Source: Holosporaceae bacterium 'Namur'
Lineage (GTDB): Bacteria > Pseudomonadota > Alphaproteobacteria > Rickettsiales > Midichloriaceae
DNA length: 64,000 nt
Reading direction: 5' to 3'
Assembly (NCBI GenBank): GCA_014116815.1
Contig: JACGYV010000006.1
Coordinates: 1-64,000, forward strand
Within the stretch, counting starts at the first letter, position 1. Every line of letters begins with the position of its first letter. The notes below the pieces were generated by a model, which was given only the letters and a program-made list of their open reading frames with translations, did no database searches and was not told the DNA's origin. Shown piece by piece: positions 27,824 through 37,854 of this stretch. Both the position numbers and the translations under genes were made by a program.

Positions 27824-28828
27824 TTACTTAAATTCAGATATTTTAGCAAAACAATCATCCAATATTTCTTTACCAGAAGAATATTCTTTAACCGCTTTAT
27901 TTAAAATCATATATTTTTTTATATTGTCCATCGCTTTTAGATAAGGCAACGGTGAAACCAGAAAATTTAAACTTTTATACCCTATAATAGAATTCCTGAC
28001 CATCACATAATTCTGAGCATCACTGACTTTATCTTGATAAGGTTCACCTTTCTTAAGTATCATATTTATATGCATGCTCTTGGGGATAATTATTGTATTT
28101 ACCACCTCAAATCCTGCTCTCCTTGCTAACATTTTTATTGTATGGAGATTAAAATTATAAAAATATTTAAACCGAAATCTATGGTATGGGGCAATATGCC
28201 TTGCATCAATATTAGGTACTTCAAGATTTAAAATTCCATCCTTCTTTAAGTAACTCCGATATTTTTTTAATACTTCTAAAGGATTAAGACATAAATTCAA
28301 AATGTGATATGCGGTTATTACGTCAAAAGTTTCCTCAGGCATTTTAATATTATCTAAAAAATGCCTTTCTATATTAATTTTAAGCTCATTTCTAGCATAT
28401 TGAATAAGATAATTGTTATGTTCAACACCGATGGCATGGCTCCCTTTCTGCTCGAGTAAATAAATAAATTCCCCGATGCATGCGCTGCTATCTAAGACAT
28501 TTATACCTTTTTTTAGATAATGTTTTATACGGTTATAGCGATAAATTGCTCTTATAGCCGAGCGATAAATTCTTCTTAATTTCGGGATAAAAATTTCACC
28601 GGAATACCTTTCACTTTTTTGTTCATAGTAAAGTTCTAGCCCTTCGAGGGTAGGGACGGGGTTACTATAAATTAACCCGCATTCACGACACAGTACTTTA
28701 AAACTTTTATAATCCTCATAATCTTTACTTGTTATTAACTCATGATCAGATGAGTTACATAAGTTGCAAGTAAGTTCCAGCTTTTTATATTTGTGGTTAT
28801 TATGTTTTAAATTATGCGCTCTATTCAT
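27824..28828 (-). CDS. class I SAM-dependent methyltransferase with zinc ribbon
   Basis: A 334-residue enzyme with a four-Cys zinc ribbon (Cys21, Cys24, Cys47, Cys50), followed by a Rossmann methyltransferase fold (motif I INVLDSSACIGEF near 108-120; TFDVITAYHILNLC near 166-179). The pattern matches Methyltransf_13-type/NDP-sugar-related C-methyltransferases and similar enzymes often found in glycan clusters. Motif I is less glycine-rich than usual. The neighbouring GT4 gene on the same strand supports a role in modifying a surface sugar. The substrate is not known. Confidence 0.78.
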   Translation of the reverse strand: MNRAHNLKHNNHKYKKLELTCNLCNSSDHELITSKDYEDYKSFKVLCRECGLIYSNPVPTLEGLELYYEQKSERYSGEIFIPKLRRIYRSAIRAIYRYNRIKHYLKKGINVLDSSACIGEFIYLLEQKGSHAIGVEHNNYLIQYARNELKINIERHFLDNIKMPEETFDVITAYHILNLCLNPLEVLKKYRSYLKKDGILNLEVPNIDARHIAPYHRFRFKYFYNFNLHTIKMLARRAGFEVVNTIIIPKSMHINMILKKGEPYQDKVSDAQNYVMVRNSIIGYKSLNFLVSPLPYLKAMDNIKKYMILNKAVKEYSSGKEILDDCFAKISEFK

Positions 28829-28926
28829 ATATTTAAGATAATTTAAAATAATTTTAATATTACCTTAAAATTTTAAATTAGTTATTTCAATACATAAATT
28901 GATTAAATATTAAAAACATTCCTAAG

Positions 28927-30096
28927 CTATTGCATAGCGAGTAAAGTTTGGTAAACTTCCAAGGTCTTATCGCACATAGTCTGTAAAGCAAAATTTTTCT
29001 TTACATCATTTAAAGCCTTAGAAGTTATTTCATTATATTTATCTTGAGTTAGCTTTAGCGCGGATAATATTACTTTACTTGCTTCTTTTTCATTATCATT
29101 TGGAATATGAAACCCGGTGGATTTATCAACAATACTCTCTTCAGTTGCACCGCCTTCTTTGGTTGCAATGATAATTTTACCCATGCTTTGAGCTTCAATT
29201 ATAGTCCTGCCGAATGCTTCAGGTTTTAAAGAGGCAGATATTACAAAATCCGCTAACATGTAAAGTGCAGGCATATCTTTAACTTCACCGGTAATTATAA
29301 CCTTATCTTTTAAGCCATATTTACCAATACATAATCTGACCTCTTTTAAATATTCCTTATGTCTGCTTTCAGACGCACCCACCATTAAACATAAAAAATT
29401 TTCTTCCTGGAGCAGCTTAAAAATTTTAAGTAAATATAAATGCCCTTTCCAACGAGTAAACCTTGCCGGCATAATAATTATCTTTTTATTTTTTAAAAAA
29501 TTATTACTCAGTTTTAAATTTTGTTTTAAAGAAGATAGTCTCTGCTCATTAACAAGAGAAGGAGAAAAATATGCTTGATCTACCCCCCTATTTATAATAA
29601 TCAACTTATCGTTTAAAATATTATAAGTTTTAAGTATATGATTATAAATAAATTTAGAAATTGCTATAACTTTATCACCCTTAAGCATTATTGAGTTATA
29701 ATATTTTTTAATATGGTTATCAGCAGTATACGTACCATGGAAAGTGGTGACAAATTTAGCTCCGGTCAGCTTACAGGCAAAATAACAGCTCCATGCCGGA
29801 GCCCTTGATCTTGCATGCACTATGTTAATAGCATTTTCCTTAATAACTTTTTTAAGTCTAAAAATATTTAATATTATATTAAGCGGATTTTTACTATGAA
29901 CAGGTAAACTTATATGCTTAGCTCCCATGTGCTTTAAGTCATTTATCATCTTTCCTCCACCCCATGAGCAGACGAAAGCTTGGTAATTATTCTTAATTAA
30001 GGCACTTGCTATTTCCAAGGTACCGCGCTCTACTCCCCCTGAGATAAGATTCGGTAAAACTTGCAGTACCCTGGGAATATTCTCCATTTGTATCAC
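28927..30096 (-). CDS. glycosyltransferase family 4
   Basis: A 389-residue GT-B fold enzyme. The N-terminal donor-independent domain begins with VLQVLPNLISGGVERGTLE, and the C-terminal domain contains the nucleotide-sugar EX7E-like region SLKPEAFGRTIIEAQSMG (about 292-309) and ATKEGGATEE. The start is GTG at 30096, overlapping the htrA stop by four bases, or ATG at 30087 six bases after it. Either way it is in an operon with htrA. Likely acts on a cell-envelope glycan. Confidence 0.88.
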   Translation of the reverse strand: MIQMENIPRVLQVLPNLISGGVERGTLEIASALIKNNYQAFVCSWGGGKMINDLKHMGAKHISLPVHSKNPLNIILNIFRLKKVIKENAINIVHARSRAPAWSCYFACKLTGAKFVTTFHGTYTADNHIKKYYNSIMLKGDKVIAISKFIYNHILKTYNILNDKLIIINRGVDQAYFSPSLVNEQRLSSLKQNLKLSNNFLKNKKIIIMPARFTRWKGHLYLLKIFKLLQEENFLCLMVGASESRHKEYLKEVRLCIGKYGLKDKVIITGEVKDMPALYMLADFVISASLKPEAFGRTIIEAQSMGKIIIATKEGGATEESIVDKSTGFHIPNDNEKEASKVILSALKLTQDKYNEITSKALNDVKKNFALQTMCDKTLEVYQTLLAMQ

Positions 30097-31523
30097 TCTA
30101 AGTCAATTAAGATAAATCTGGTTCCATTGACTTTATTAATTAATATCATTGCTTTTTTGTGACCTAAAGACTTAATATTATTTATTTCATTTTCAAAGTC
30201 TTTGATGGTAGTAATCTTCTTACTACCAACCTGCTGAATAAGGTCTCCGGCGCTAATCCCGCTTTCAACCGCAGGGGAATTACGATTAAGCCCTAAAACT
30301 ACGATTCCACTTAAAGCAGGTTCAATCTTAAACTTATTCCTTAAAGCGTTATTTAAGTCAGCAACTCTTATTCCAAGTATAACCTGACCGATTTTCTCCG
30401 AATTTCCCTGCTTGCCTTCCGAATCTTCAGCTTCCTCACCTAACGGATCACTTGCAGGCTTTTCAATAATAGTGTTAAGTACTTCATATTTACCGTTTCT
30501 AAACACCTGTATACTAACACGCTTATTAATAGGAGTCTCGGAAACCATTCTAGGTAATTTATGTATATTCTTCACTTCTTTACCGTCAAATCTGGAAATA
30601 ATATCCCCGACTTTAACTCCGGCTTTATCTGCGGGGCTATCTTTAACAACTTCAGCAACCAATGCTCCTTTAATTTTTTGTAACCCCATTGATTTAGCAA
30701 CATACTCATCAACCGGCTGGATTAGAACTCCAAGCCAACCTCGGCTTATTTCACCTTTATTTCTTAATTGATCAATTATCGGCTCAACAATTGCAGAAGG
30801 CATAGCAAAGCCAATCCCTATATTACCCCCTGTTGTGGAAAGGATAAGAGTATTAACCCCGATTACTTCACCTTTCATATTGAACATAGGCCCACCCGAG
30901 TTACCTCGGTTTATTGAGGCGTCGGTTTGAATAAGATCATCATATTGTGAACCGTTTAAATATCTTGCTTTAGCTGAAATTATACCTGCTGTAACAGTCC
31001 CTCCCAACCCGAAAGGATTCCCGATTGCTATAACATAATCCCCGACTTTTGATTCATTCGAATTACCAAATTTCACAAACGGAAGAGGGTCTTTAGCATT
31101 AATCTTAAGTAAAGCTAAATCTGTTTTCGGATCCTTGCCCAAAACCTTAGCTTTATATCTTTCAGGGCTTTCATCACCCAGCATCACTTCAATTTCATCA
31201 GCATCAGCTATATTGTGATAGTTAGTTACGATATAACCTTGCGGGTCAATGATAAAACCTGATCCTAAAGATCTTATTTTTCTGGTTTTGCGCGAGTTAG
31301 GATCAGGTTCAAAGAATTCAAATATATCCTGCGGGTTATCAGGAAGATCATTTAAAGAAAAATTCTTATTTCTCATATCAACTTTTTGGGTTGTGGAAAT
31401 ATTTACAACCGCAGGTATTGCCTTTTCAACAATATCGGCAAAAGAAGCAGGCGGCTGCACAGCCGCAGCAATTTCACCTACACTTAAAACTATTATAAAT
31501 ATAAACGCAATACATCTCATCAT
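30093..31523 (-). CDS. degP: periplasmic serine endoprotease HtrA/DegP
   Basis: Envelope protease/chaperone of the Do family that degrades misfolded periplasmic proteins. It has a signal peptide (about 1-21), a trypsin-like domain with catalytic His103 (NYHNIAD), Asp135 (KTDLALL) and Ser209 (GNSGGPM), and two PDZ domains (about 260-350 and 375-470). The length of 476 aa is normal. An acidic linker (PLGEEAEDSEGKQ) separates the PDZ domains. It is first in a short operon with the GT4 gene and divergent from the ABC exporter gene. Confidence 0.95.
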   Translation of the reverse strand: MMRCIAFIFIIVLSVGEIAAAVQPPASFADIVEKAIPAVVNISTTQKVDMRNKNFSLNDLPDNPQDIFEFFEPDPNSRKTRKIRSLGSGFIIDPQGYIVTNYHNIADADEIEVMLGDESPERYKAKVLGKDPKTDLALLKINAKDPLPFVKFGNSNESKVGDYVIAIGNPFGLGGTVTAGIISAKARYLNGSQYDDLIQTDASINRGNSGGPMFNMKGEVIGVNTLILSTTGGNIGIGFAMPSAIVEPIIDQLRNKGEISRGWLGVLIQPVDEYVAKSMGLQKIKGALVAEVVKDSPADKAGVKVGDIISRFDGKEVKNIHKLPRMVSETPINKRVSIQVFRNGKYEVLNTIIEKPASDPLGEEAEDSEGKQGNSEKIGQVILGIRVADLNNALRNKFKIEPALSGIVVLGLNRNSPAVESGISAGDLIQQVGSKKITTIKDFENEINNIKSLGHKKAMILINKVNGTRFILIDLE

Positions 31524-31644
31524 AATAAAAAATTATCCTTTTGTTTTAAGTTTATCTAAAAATTAATTTATAACAAAACTTTATCTTTTTCAAAAGCGTA
31601 TTTTAGTTTAATAGGTAAGATATGCCTTTTATAAATTAAAAAAT

Positions 31645-33435
31645 ATGCCCAAAAAAAATAGTTTAAATTCCGCTTCTCCATTGGAGCCTAAATCCAAAAA
31701 TATCAAAAGCCTAAAATATTTAATTAAATATATTAAGCCCTATAAATGCCAAGTATTTTTAATGATAATAGCCTTAATCTTCACCTCATCATCAGTATTG
31801 ATTATAGGTAGAAGCTTACAATATGTCATTGATTCAGGTTTAAGTCAACACAACCCTGCCATGTTGGACAGAGCCTTAATTTATTTGATTTGTACAATAC
31901 TGGTACTTGCATTTTCCACTGCCGCGAGATACTACCTCATCACCTTAGTTGGGGAAAAAGCGATTGCTGATATCAGGCGTGATATTTACCATCAAATCCT
32001 AAGATTATCACCAAGTTTTTATGAAAGTAATAAGTCAGGAGAAATTCTATCCCGTATGACTACTGATACCACCCTGCTTCAAACGGTAATAGGAACAAGT
32101 TTATCGATGGCAATGCGTAACTTTTTGATGCTGATCGGCGGGGTGATATTATTAATTACCACTAGCCCTAAACTTGCCGGAATGATGGGGTTAGTTATTC
32201 CGCTCGTTATTTTACCGATAGTATTTTTCGGTAAAAAAATGCGTATTTATTCTAAGCTTTCCCAAGATAAGGTTGCGGAAGTCTCCGCCCATACCGAAGA
32301 GACGATAAACGGCATAAAAACTATACAAGCTTATACGCATGAAGACGCAGAAAAAATGATTTTTAAGAATAAATTGGATGAAGTTATATATACCTCCTTA
32401 AAGCGGATAAAAAGTAGAGCATTCCTTATTTCAATCGTTATCAGCTTAGTATTCGGTTCAATCGGATTGATTCTATGGGTAGGCGGGCACCAGGTTCTTG
32501 ATGGGAAGCTTACCCCCGGGGAACTTTCTTCTTTTATATTTTTAGCTGTAGTTGCAGCCGGTGCATTCGGTGCTTTAGCGGAAACTATGGGAGATTTACA
32601 AAAAGCAGCCGGCGCTACCGAGCGCTTAGTAGAATTTTTAGGCATTGCTCCTGAAATAGTTAACTCTAAAGATGCAATTCTTTTAAGCAACTTTACCGGA
32701 GCAATTAAAGTTGAAAACCTTACGTTTTATTATCCTTCTAAAAAAAGCAAAGCAAGCTTAGAGAATATTTCACTTACAATAGCCCCGAATAAGGTAACCG
32801 CAATCGTCGGTGAATCCGGTGCAGGCAAATCAACTATATTTCAATTATTGCTCAGATTCTATGACACTGAGAGAAGTAAAATTCTACTCGATGGCACTGA
32901 TATAAAAGATATTCAACTTGAGAACCTAAGATTACAGTTCGCTTATGTTTCTCAGGATCCTTTAATTTTTTCTACCTCGGCATACGAAAATATACTTTAC
33001 GGTAACCCTAAAGCCTCCTATGAAGAAGTCATAAATGCAAGCAAAGCTGCAGCTGCATTAGAATTTATAGAAAAGCTTCCCAACGGATTTGATACTTATT
33101 TAGGCGAGAAAGGCGTGAGGCTTTCGGGCGGACAAAAACAACGGATTGCTATAGCCAGAGCTTTTCTTAAAAACCCGAAAGTATTGCTGCTTGATGAAGC
33201 AACTTCCTCGCTTGACAGTAAAAATGAGAAATTAGTTCAGCAAGCTTTAGAAAATATTATGCAAAACAGAACTACCATCATAATTGCTCATAGGCTTTCA
33301 ACAGTAAGAAATGCAAACACAATATATGTACTTAAGGAAGGCAAACTTGTTGAGCATGGAACTCATGACGAGCTCATCACTGCTAACGGAGAATATAACA
33401 GGCTGGTAAGAATACAACTGACAAACACGGAGTAA
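31645..33435 (+). CDS. MsbA-like ABC exporter (permease-ATPase fusion)
   Basis: A 596-residue half-transporter that would act as a homodimer. The membrane domain (about 35-325) has six helices. The ATPase domain has Walker A GESGAGKS (near 392), Q-loop VSQDPLIF, signature LSGGQKQR (near 496), Walker B VLLLDEAT, D-loop SSLDS and the switch His in IAHRLST. The organisation is that of lipid A/lipid or peptide exporters (ABCB type). The Lys/Pro/Ser-rich first 20 residues are cytosolic. It is followed one base later by recG. Confidence 0.9.
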   Translation: MPKKNSLNSASPLEPKSKNIKSLKYLIKYIKPYKCQVFLMIIALIFTSSSVLIIGRSLQYVIDSGLSQHNPAMLDRALIYLICTILVLAFSTAARYYLITLVGEKAIADIRRDIYHQILRLSPSFYESNKSGEILSRMTTDTTLLQTVIGTSLSMAMRNFLMLIGGVILLITTSPKLAGMMGLVIPLVILPIVFFGKKMRIYSKLSQDKVAEVSAHTEETINGIKTIQAYTHEDAEKMIFKNKLDEVIYTSLKRIKSRAFLISIVISLVFGSIGLILWVGGHQVLDGKLTPGELSSFIFLAVVAAGAFGALAETMGDLQKAAGATERLVEFLGIAPEIVNSKDAILLSNFTGAIKVENLTFYYPSKKSKASLENISLTIAPNKVTAIVGESGAGKSTIFQLLLRFYDTERSKILLDGTDIKDIQLENLRLQFAYVSQDPLIFSTSAYENILYGNPKASYEEVINASKAAAALEFIEKLPNGFDTYLGEKGVRLSGGQKQRIAIARAFLKNPKVLLLDEATSSLDSKNEKLVQQALENIMQNRTTIIIAHRLSTVRNANTIYVLKEGKLVEHGTHDELITANGEYNRLVRIQLTNTE

Positions 33436-33436
33436 A

Positions 33437-35524
33437 ATGCCTAACCCTTTACTGTTAAACTTGTTTTGGGAAGTAAGGAAACTTAAAAACATCGGTTCTA
33501 AGAGGGCTGAGGCTTACCATAGATTAGGGCTTCAAAATATTCGTGATTTAATTTTTTATTTTCCTTATCAAATAATTGATAGACGTTATTCTCCCGCCCT
33601 ATCTGAAGTTTTAAACGGCAGTGTAATTACAGAGGTAGTTACGGTTGAAGAACATAAATTTAATATCTCACGTAACAAAAGAACTCCTCAGAAAATTATT
33701 TGCTCAAATGAGACCGGCAAGCTTACCGTCATTTATTTTAATGCCACCCTGAATCACCTGAAAGAGACCTTCGGGATCGGCAGAACAATTTTGGTTAGCG
33801 GCAAAGTCGAGTACAATAATGGAGAGCTGCAAATGATTCACCCCGATATAGTAGCTAACCCGACTGAGATAGATAGGGTAAAAATCTTAGAACCGGTTTA
33901 TCATTCTACGTATGGTCTTAACTCAAGATTCTTAAATTTAACAATACAAAATACACTAAAATTTATTCCTACCCTTCCCGAGTGGCTGCCTCAGGGTTTA
34001 CTTGATAAACACGGCTGGGTTTCCTGGCTTAGTTCATTACAACATGCACATCATCCCGAGCACATTGATGAAGTTACCGGGGATAGTAAATATAAGCAAC
34101 GTTTAGCTTTTGATGAGCTGCTTGCTACTCAGCTTGCATTAAGCCTGGCAAGGAAGCATTACCAAAAGCAAAGTAAGCCGGAATTAAACTTTCATGGAGT
34201 ACTAACTGATAAGCTTTACGAACAGCTTCCGTTTGAGCTTACGGATGGACAAAAACAAGCGATAAGTGAAATTGAAAGGGATCAAAAATCTCCCTACCGA
34301 ATGGCACGTTTAGTTCTGGGTGATGTCGGGTGCGGAAAAACCTTAGTCGCCCTATGTGCAATGCTTAATTGCGTAGAAGGCGGCAAGCAAGCCGCACTTA
34401 TGACTCCTACCGAAGTTCTGGCCAAACAGCATTTTGCAAAATTAGCTGAACTTTGCGAAAAGCTAGAATTAAAAGTTGAATTATTAATCAGTAAAATGCC
34501 TGTATCAAAACGCAAAGAGGTATTAGAGAATATTGCAAACCACAAAGCTCATATTGTTATCGGAACCCATGCATTGTTTCAAGAGAATGTACAATTTGCC
34601 GCCCTAGGTCTCTCAGTAATAGATGAGCAGCACAGATTCGGAGTAGAACAAAGAGCTTCCTTAAGTAAAAAAGGTATAGCACCAGATTTTTTAATGATGT
34701 CAGCGACTCCCATCCCACGCACATTATGCATGGTTAATTACGGTGATCTTGATCTCTCAATAATTAAAGATAAACCCGCCATGCGGGAGCCCATTCAAAC
34801 TTCGGTAATTTCATCAAATAAAATACCCGAGCTTTTAGAAAGAATAAAAGATGCGGTAGAGAACGGAGAGAAGATATATTGGATATGTCCGCTTATTGAA
34901 GAATCCGAGTCTTTAGATCTTTCTTATATAGAAGATAGGTTTTCTATTTTGGATGAATTATTACCTAAAAAAACAGGAATTATTCACGGTAAGATGCATA
35001 GTGTTGAACGTGATAAAACTATGCTTGAGTTTTTAGAAGGTAAAATTAGTGTATTAGTTGCAACTACCGTGGTTGAAGTAGGCGTTGATGTTAGTGATGC
35101 AACTATCATGGTGATAGAAAATGCTGAAAGATTCGGCTTATCACAATTACATCAATTAAGAGGGAGGGTTGGCAGAGGAAATAAGAAATCACATTGTATT
35201 TTAGTATACAAACATCCGGCAACCCAAACCGCTAAACAGCGGCTTAATATTATGAAAGAATCTAATGACGGGTTCGTAATTGCCGAGGAAGATTTAAAAA
35301 TCCGAGGCAGCGGTGAAATTTTAGGCACTAAGCAAAGCGGTTTACCCTCGTTTAAAACCTGTAATTTAAACTATCACTATAATTTAATTCCTGAAGCTAA
35401 TGCATTAGCACGAGAAATAGCTGAAGATGACCCTGATCTTAAACATCCGGCAAACCAAAAATTTAAACTGCTTTTAGAGCTCTATGAACAGGATAAAAGC
35501 GTAAATTACCTTAAAAATAACTAA
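33437..35524 (+). CDS. recG: ATP-dependent DNA helicase RecG
   Basis: Branch-migrating helicase that rescues stalled replication forks. An N-terminal wedge/OB domain (about 60-165) precedes a superfamily 2 helicase core with Walker A LGDVGCGKT (near 291), motif II DEQH (396-399) with the RecG form DEQHRFGVEQR, motif III MSATPIPRT, and motifs IV-VI including GRVGRGNKKS. The length is 695 aa. The start codon is one base after the ABC exporter stop, so it is translationally coupled. It converges on the VanX-like gene. Confidence 0.95.
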   Translation: MPNPLLLNLFWEVRKLKNIGSKRAEAYHRLGLQNIRDLIFYFPYQIIDRRYSPALSEVLNGSVITEVVTVEEHKFNISRNKRTPQKIICSNETGKLTVIYFNATLNHLKETFGIGRTILVSGKVEYNNGELQMIHPDIVANPTEIDRVKILEPVYHSTYGLNSRFLNLTIQNTLKFIPTLPEWLPQGLLDKHGWVSWLSSLQHAHHPEHIDEVTGDSKYKQRLAFDELLATQLALSLARKHYQKQSKPELNFHGVLTDKLYEQLPFELTDGQKQAISEIERDQKSPYRMARLVLGDVGCGKTLVALCAMLNCVEGGKQAALMTPTEVLAKQHFAKLAELCEKLELKVELLISKMPVSKRKEVLENIANHKAHIVIGTHALFQENVQFAALGLSVIDEQHRFGVEQRASLSKKGIAPDFLMMSATPIPRTLCMVNYGDLDLSIIKDKPAMREPIQTSVISSNKIPELLERIKDAVENGEKIYWICPLIEESESLDLSYIEDRFSILDELLPKKTGIIHGKMHSVERDKTMLEFLEGKISVLVATTVVEVGVDVSDATIMVIENAERFGLSQLHQLRGRVGRGNKKSHCILVYKHPATQTAKQRLNIMKESNDGFVIAEEDLKIRGSGEILGTKQSGLPSFKTCNLNYHYNLIPEANALAREIAEDDPDLKHPANQKFKLLLELYEQDKSVNYLKNN

Positions 35525-35538
35525 AGATTATAACATTA

Positions 35539-36189
35539 TTACTTAACGGGAAAGTCAAAATGATCTTCGGGCTTTCTTTGAAATGGTTCATTCCTTAAAG
35601 AGTAATGCCACCATTCTTTAGAATAATTTTCAAAACCGTATTTCTCCATTATGGAACGAAGCATAAGGCGGTTCTTTTTCGCTTCAAAAGAAATGTCGGG
35701 GTTTTGAGTTGCAGATAATTCATCGATAAAATCCACCCTGGTACCCATATTTAATTCTTCTTTTCCTTCTAAAGTAATTATTGTTAAATCTACGGCACTA
35801 CCTCTGCTGTGCCCTGAGTATTTGGCTACATATCCCAACTCGAAGAAATCTTTTTTATCAACGTGCGGATAAAATTTTTCTTTCATTTTTTGGTCATTTA
35901 CATCCTGCGACCATTCATAAAAATCCAAACAAGCTTGCGCCGGGCGATAGATGTCATATACTTTAAGCCCAAGACCAAACTTATTTAACTCTTCTTGAAT
36001 CATTTTTAAAGCAAGTGCTGCTTGGTAGGTACAAATAGCTACTTCTTTTTCATATCCCTTTACTATTCTACCTGTGAAATTATCCTCCTTAGCATACATA
36101 ATGTATTGCTCAATTGACGGATCTATATCATTAAGGTAGACAAAACCTTTCGGGAGAAAATCTTTAGAAAATTGTAGGTTAGAGAGCAT
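35539..36189 (-). CDS. D-Ala-D-Ala dipeptidase, VanX/DdpX-like
   Basis: A 216-residue zinc peptidase of family M15D. Arg82 (YRP), zinc ligands His127 and Asp134 in SGHSRGSAVD, and Glu192/His195 in EWWHYS match the catalytic set of VanX (Arg, His, Asp, Glu, His in that order). It has no signal peptide, so it is cytosolic. In a bacterium without van genes, it probably recycles D-Ala-D-Ala or other peptidoglycan dipeptides. It lies at the end of a long minus-strand run. Confidence 0.9.
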   Translation of the reverse strand: MLSNLQFSKDFLPKGFVYLNDIDPSIEQYIMYAKEDNFTGRIVKGYEKEVAICTYQAALALKMIQEELNKFGLGLKVYDIYRPAQACLDFYEWSQDVNDQKMKEKFYPHVDKKDFFELGYVAKYSGHSRGSAVDLTIITLEGKEELNMGTRVDFIDELSATQNPDISFEAKKNRLMLRSIMEKYGFENYSKEWWHYSLRNEPFQRKPEDHFDFPVK

Positions 36190-36203
36190 ACACTCCTTTA
36201 TTA

Positions 36204-36920
36204 TTACTTATATTCTACAACTATTATAAAAATATATAACAAAGCAATAAGAAATATATTTTTCCTATATTGAGGAATCTCCTTTATAATAGTAAGCAGG
36301 AATAATACTAACAGATAAGCCAATAAATAAGGAATGCTCAGCCATACCCCTGATAATAAAATAAATCTCAAAGAATAGTATTCAGCTACTTTTTTCCCAT
36401 CCAATTTAGAAGTAATAAATGCATATATAAAGTATGCAAATAAGAACGAAGTAAGCCAACCGAATATTGTCCCTTCACTCAATGTGCGGAATATAGAGCC
36501 TAAGATACCAACCATAAATAGAGCCTTATCAGCATCGGTTTTTGCTTTATCAATTAAGAAGCATGATAAAATGAGCCCGGCTCCGGAAAATAATAACAAA
36601 ATATATTCTTCTGAAAATCCTGAAGTAAAAAAATATAAAATAAAAGCAAGTATAGATATAAAAACTTCAAGTATGGTATATTCAGGGTTGATTTTGACGC
36701 CGCAATAGTTACATCTGCCACGTGTAGAAACCCAACTTAACATGGGAAGATACTCATAAAATTTTAAGGTATGTCCGCAGGTTGAACAATGAGGTACTTT
36801 ACCGAGTTTCGGATTATATCCGTGGATAGGGATTTTTCTCGGAAGCCTAAAAAGCACTGTACTTGTAAAATTACCTAGCAATACTCCGATAATTAATGCA
36901 AATATACAATTTAGAATCAT
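36204..36920 (-). CDS. prepilin peptidase-like protein, catalytic motif degenerate
   Basis: A 238-residue protein with the layout of a type IV prepilin peptidase (A24): two CxxC pairs (Cys45/48 and Cys70/73) in the cytosolic domain and about seven hydrophobic segments. The first catalytic Asp is in place (LID, Asp124). The second, in the GxGD motif, is not: a gap-free alignment places EYYS (180-183) where GxGD should be, so Asp is replaced by Ser. Peptidase activity is therefore doubtful. It overlaps the upstream transporter gene by four bases. Confidence 0.75.
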   Translation of the reverse strand: MILNCIFALIIGVLLGNFTSTVLFRLPRKIPIHGYNPKLGKVPHCSTCGHTLKFYEYLPMLSWVSTRGRCNYCGVKINPEYTILEVFISILAFILYFFTSGFSEEYILLLFSGAGLILSCFLIDKAKTDADKALFMVGILGSIFRTLSEGTIFGWLTSFLFAYFIYAFITSKLDGKKVAEYYSLRFILLSGVWLSIPYLLAYLLVLFLLTIIKEIPQYRKNIFLIALLYIFIIVVEYK

Positions 36921-37828
36921 TTAGCTTTACGCTTTAGTTTTTGATTAGATAAAATAATAGAAGCTATGATAATTGTTGCCCCGATAATCATATGTGTTTT
37001 TAGTTGCTCGCCAAGCACAACTACACCTAAGAACATAGCACTTATAGGCACTGCATAAGTTATAAATGATACTCGTGTCGGCGTCCAATTTTTAAGCAAA
37101 TAATAAAGCAGCACCAGTGAGACGGTACTTGCCACGATTCCCATCCAAATTATTGCAATGATTGTACTATTTTCCTGTGGAAAACTTATCTCAGTTTGAT
37201 TTGAAAGTAAAATTATCCAAAATAAAATTGCAGAAGTTGTACTTGAAATTACTGCCAAGGTGATAAAGTTTTCTTCTTTAAAATAGATTTTTGTATATAC
37301 ACCTTGAGCTGCATAACAAAGTGCCGCCCCTATTATAGCAATCTCCGGCAATAGATTTCCCATATCGCTACCCCCGTTAAGCTTATTAGCAAAAATAAGT
37401 AAAGCACCCATAAACCCGGTTATTACACTTAATATTAATTTTGTATTAAGCTCTTTATCAGGTAAAAATATTACACTAAGTATTACAGTAAATATTGGAG
37501 TTAAGGAATTTAAAATCCCGGCTACACTTGAACTAATATAACCTATCGCCCAGGCAGATAGCATAAAGGGTAAAAAATTCCCTATAACCCCGGAAAAAGC
37601 AATTTTGGTAAAAAGATTAAAATTTTTTGGAAGCTTAGCTCTAAATATCGGCATGATGAACCATAAGCAGATAGAAGCTACCGTAACTCTATAAGTAACA
37701 AGCTCAAGTACAGTTAGCTCTCTTAATGCTACTTTAGTCCAGAAAAAAGAAGTGCCGAACCCTAAGAACGAAATAATAAAAAAGGCTCCCCATTCTTTGT
37801 AAAAATTACTGATTCGGAAGCCCTTCAT
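36917..37828 (-). CDS. EamA/DMT family transporter
   Basis: A 303-residue protein with about ten membrane helices in two EamA repeats (about 10-145 and 155-300). Family features include the small-residue-rich WAIGYISSSVAGILNSLTPIFT helix and the matching second-half segment. Members move amino acids, nucleotide sugars or S-adenosylmethionine; in Rickettsiales some import SAM from the host. The specific substrate is not clear from sequence. It follows ndk by 26 bases. Confidence 0.85.
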   Translation of the reverse strand: MKGFRISNFYKEWGAFFIISFLGFGTSFFWTKVALRELTVLELVTYRVTVASICLWFIMPIFRAKLPKNFNLFTKIAFSGVIGNFLPFMLSAWAIGYISSSVAGILNSLTPIFTVILSVIFLPDKELNTKLILSVITGFMGALLIFANKLNGGSDMGNLLPEIAIIGAALCYAAQGVYTKIYFKEENFITLAVISSTTSAILFWIILLSNQTEISFPQENSTIIAIIWMGIVASTVSLVLLYYLLKNWTPTRVSFITYAVPISAMFLGVVVLGEQLKTHMIIGATIIIASIILSNQKLKRKAK

Positions 37829-37854
37829 AAAATATATCCGGTATTAATTATTAA

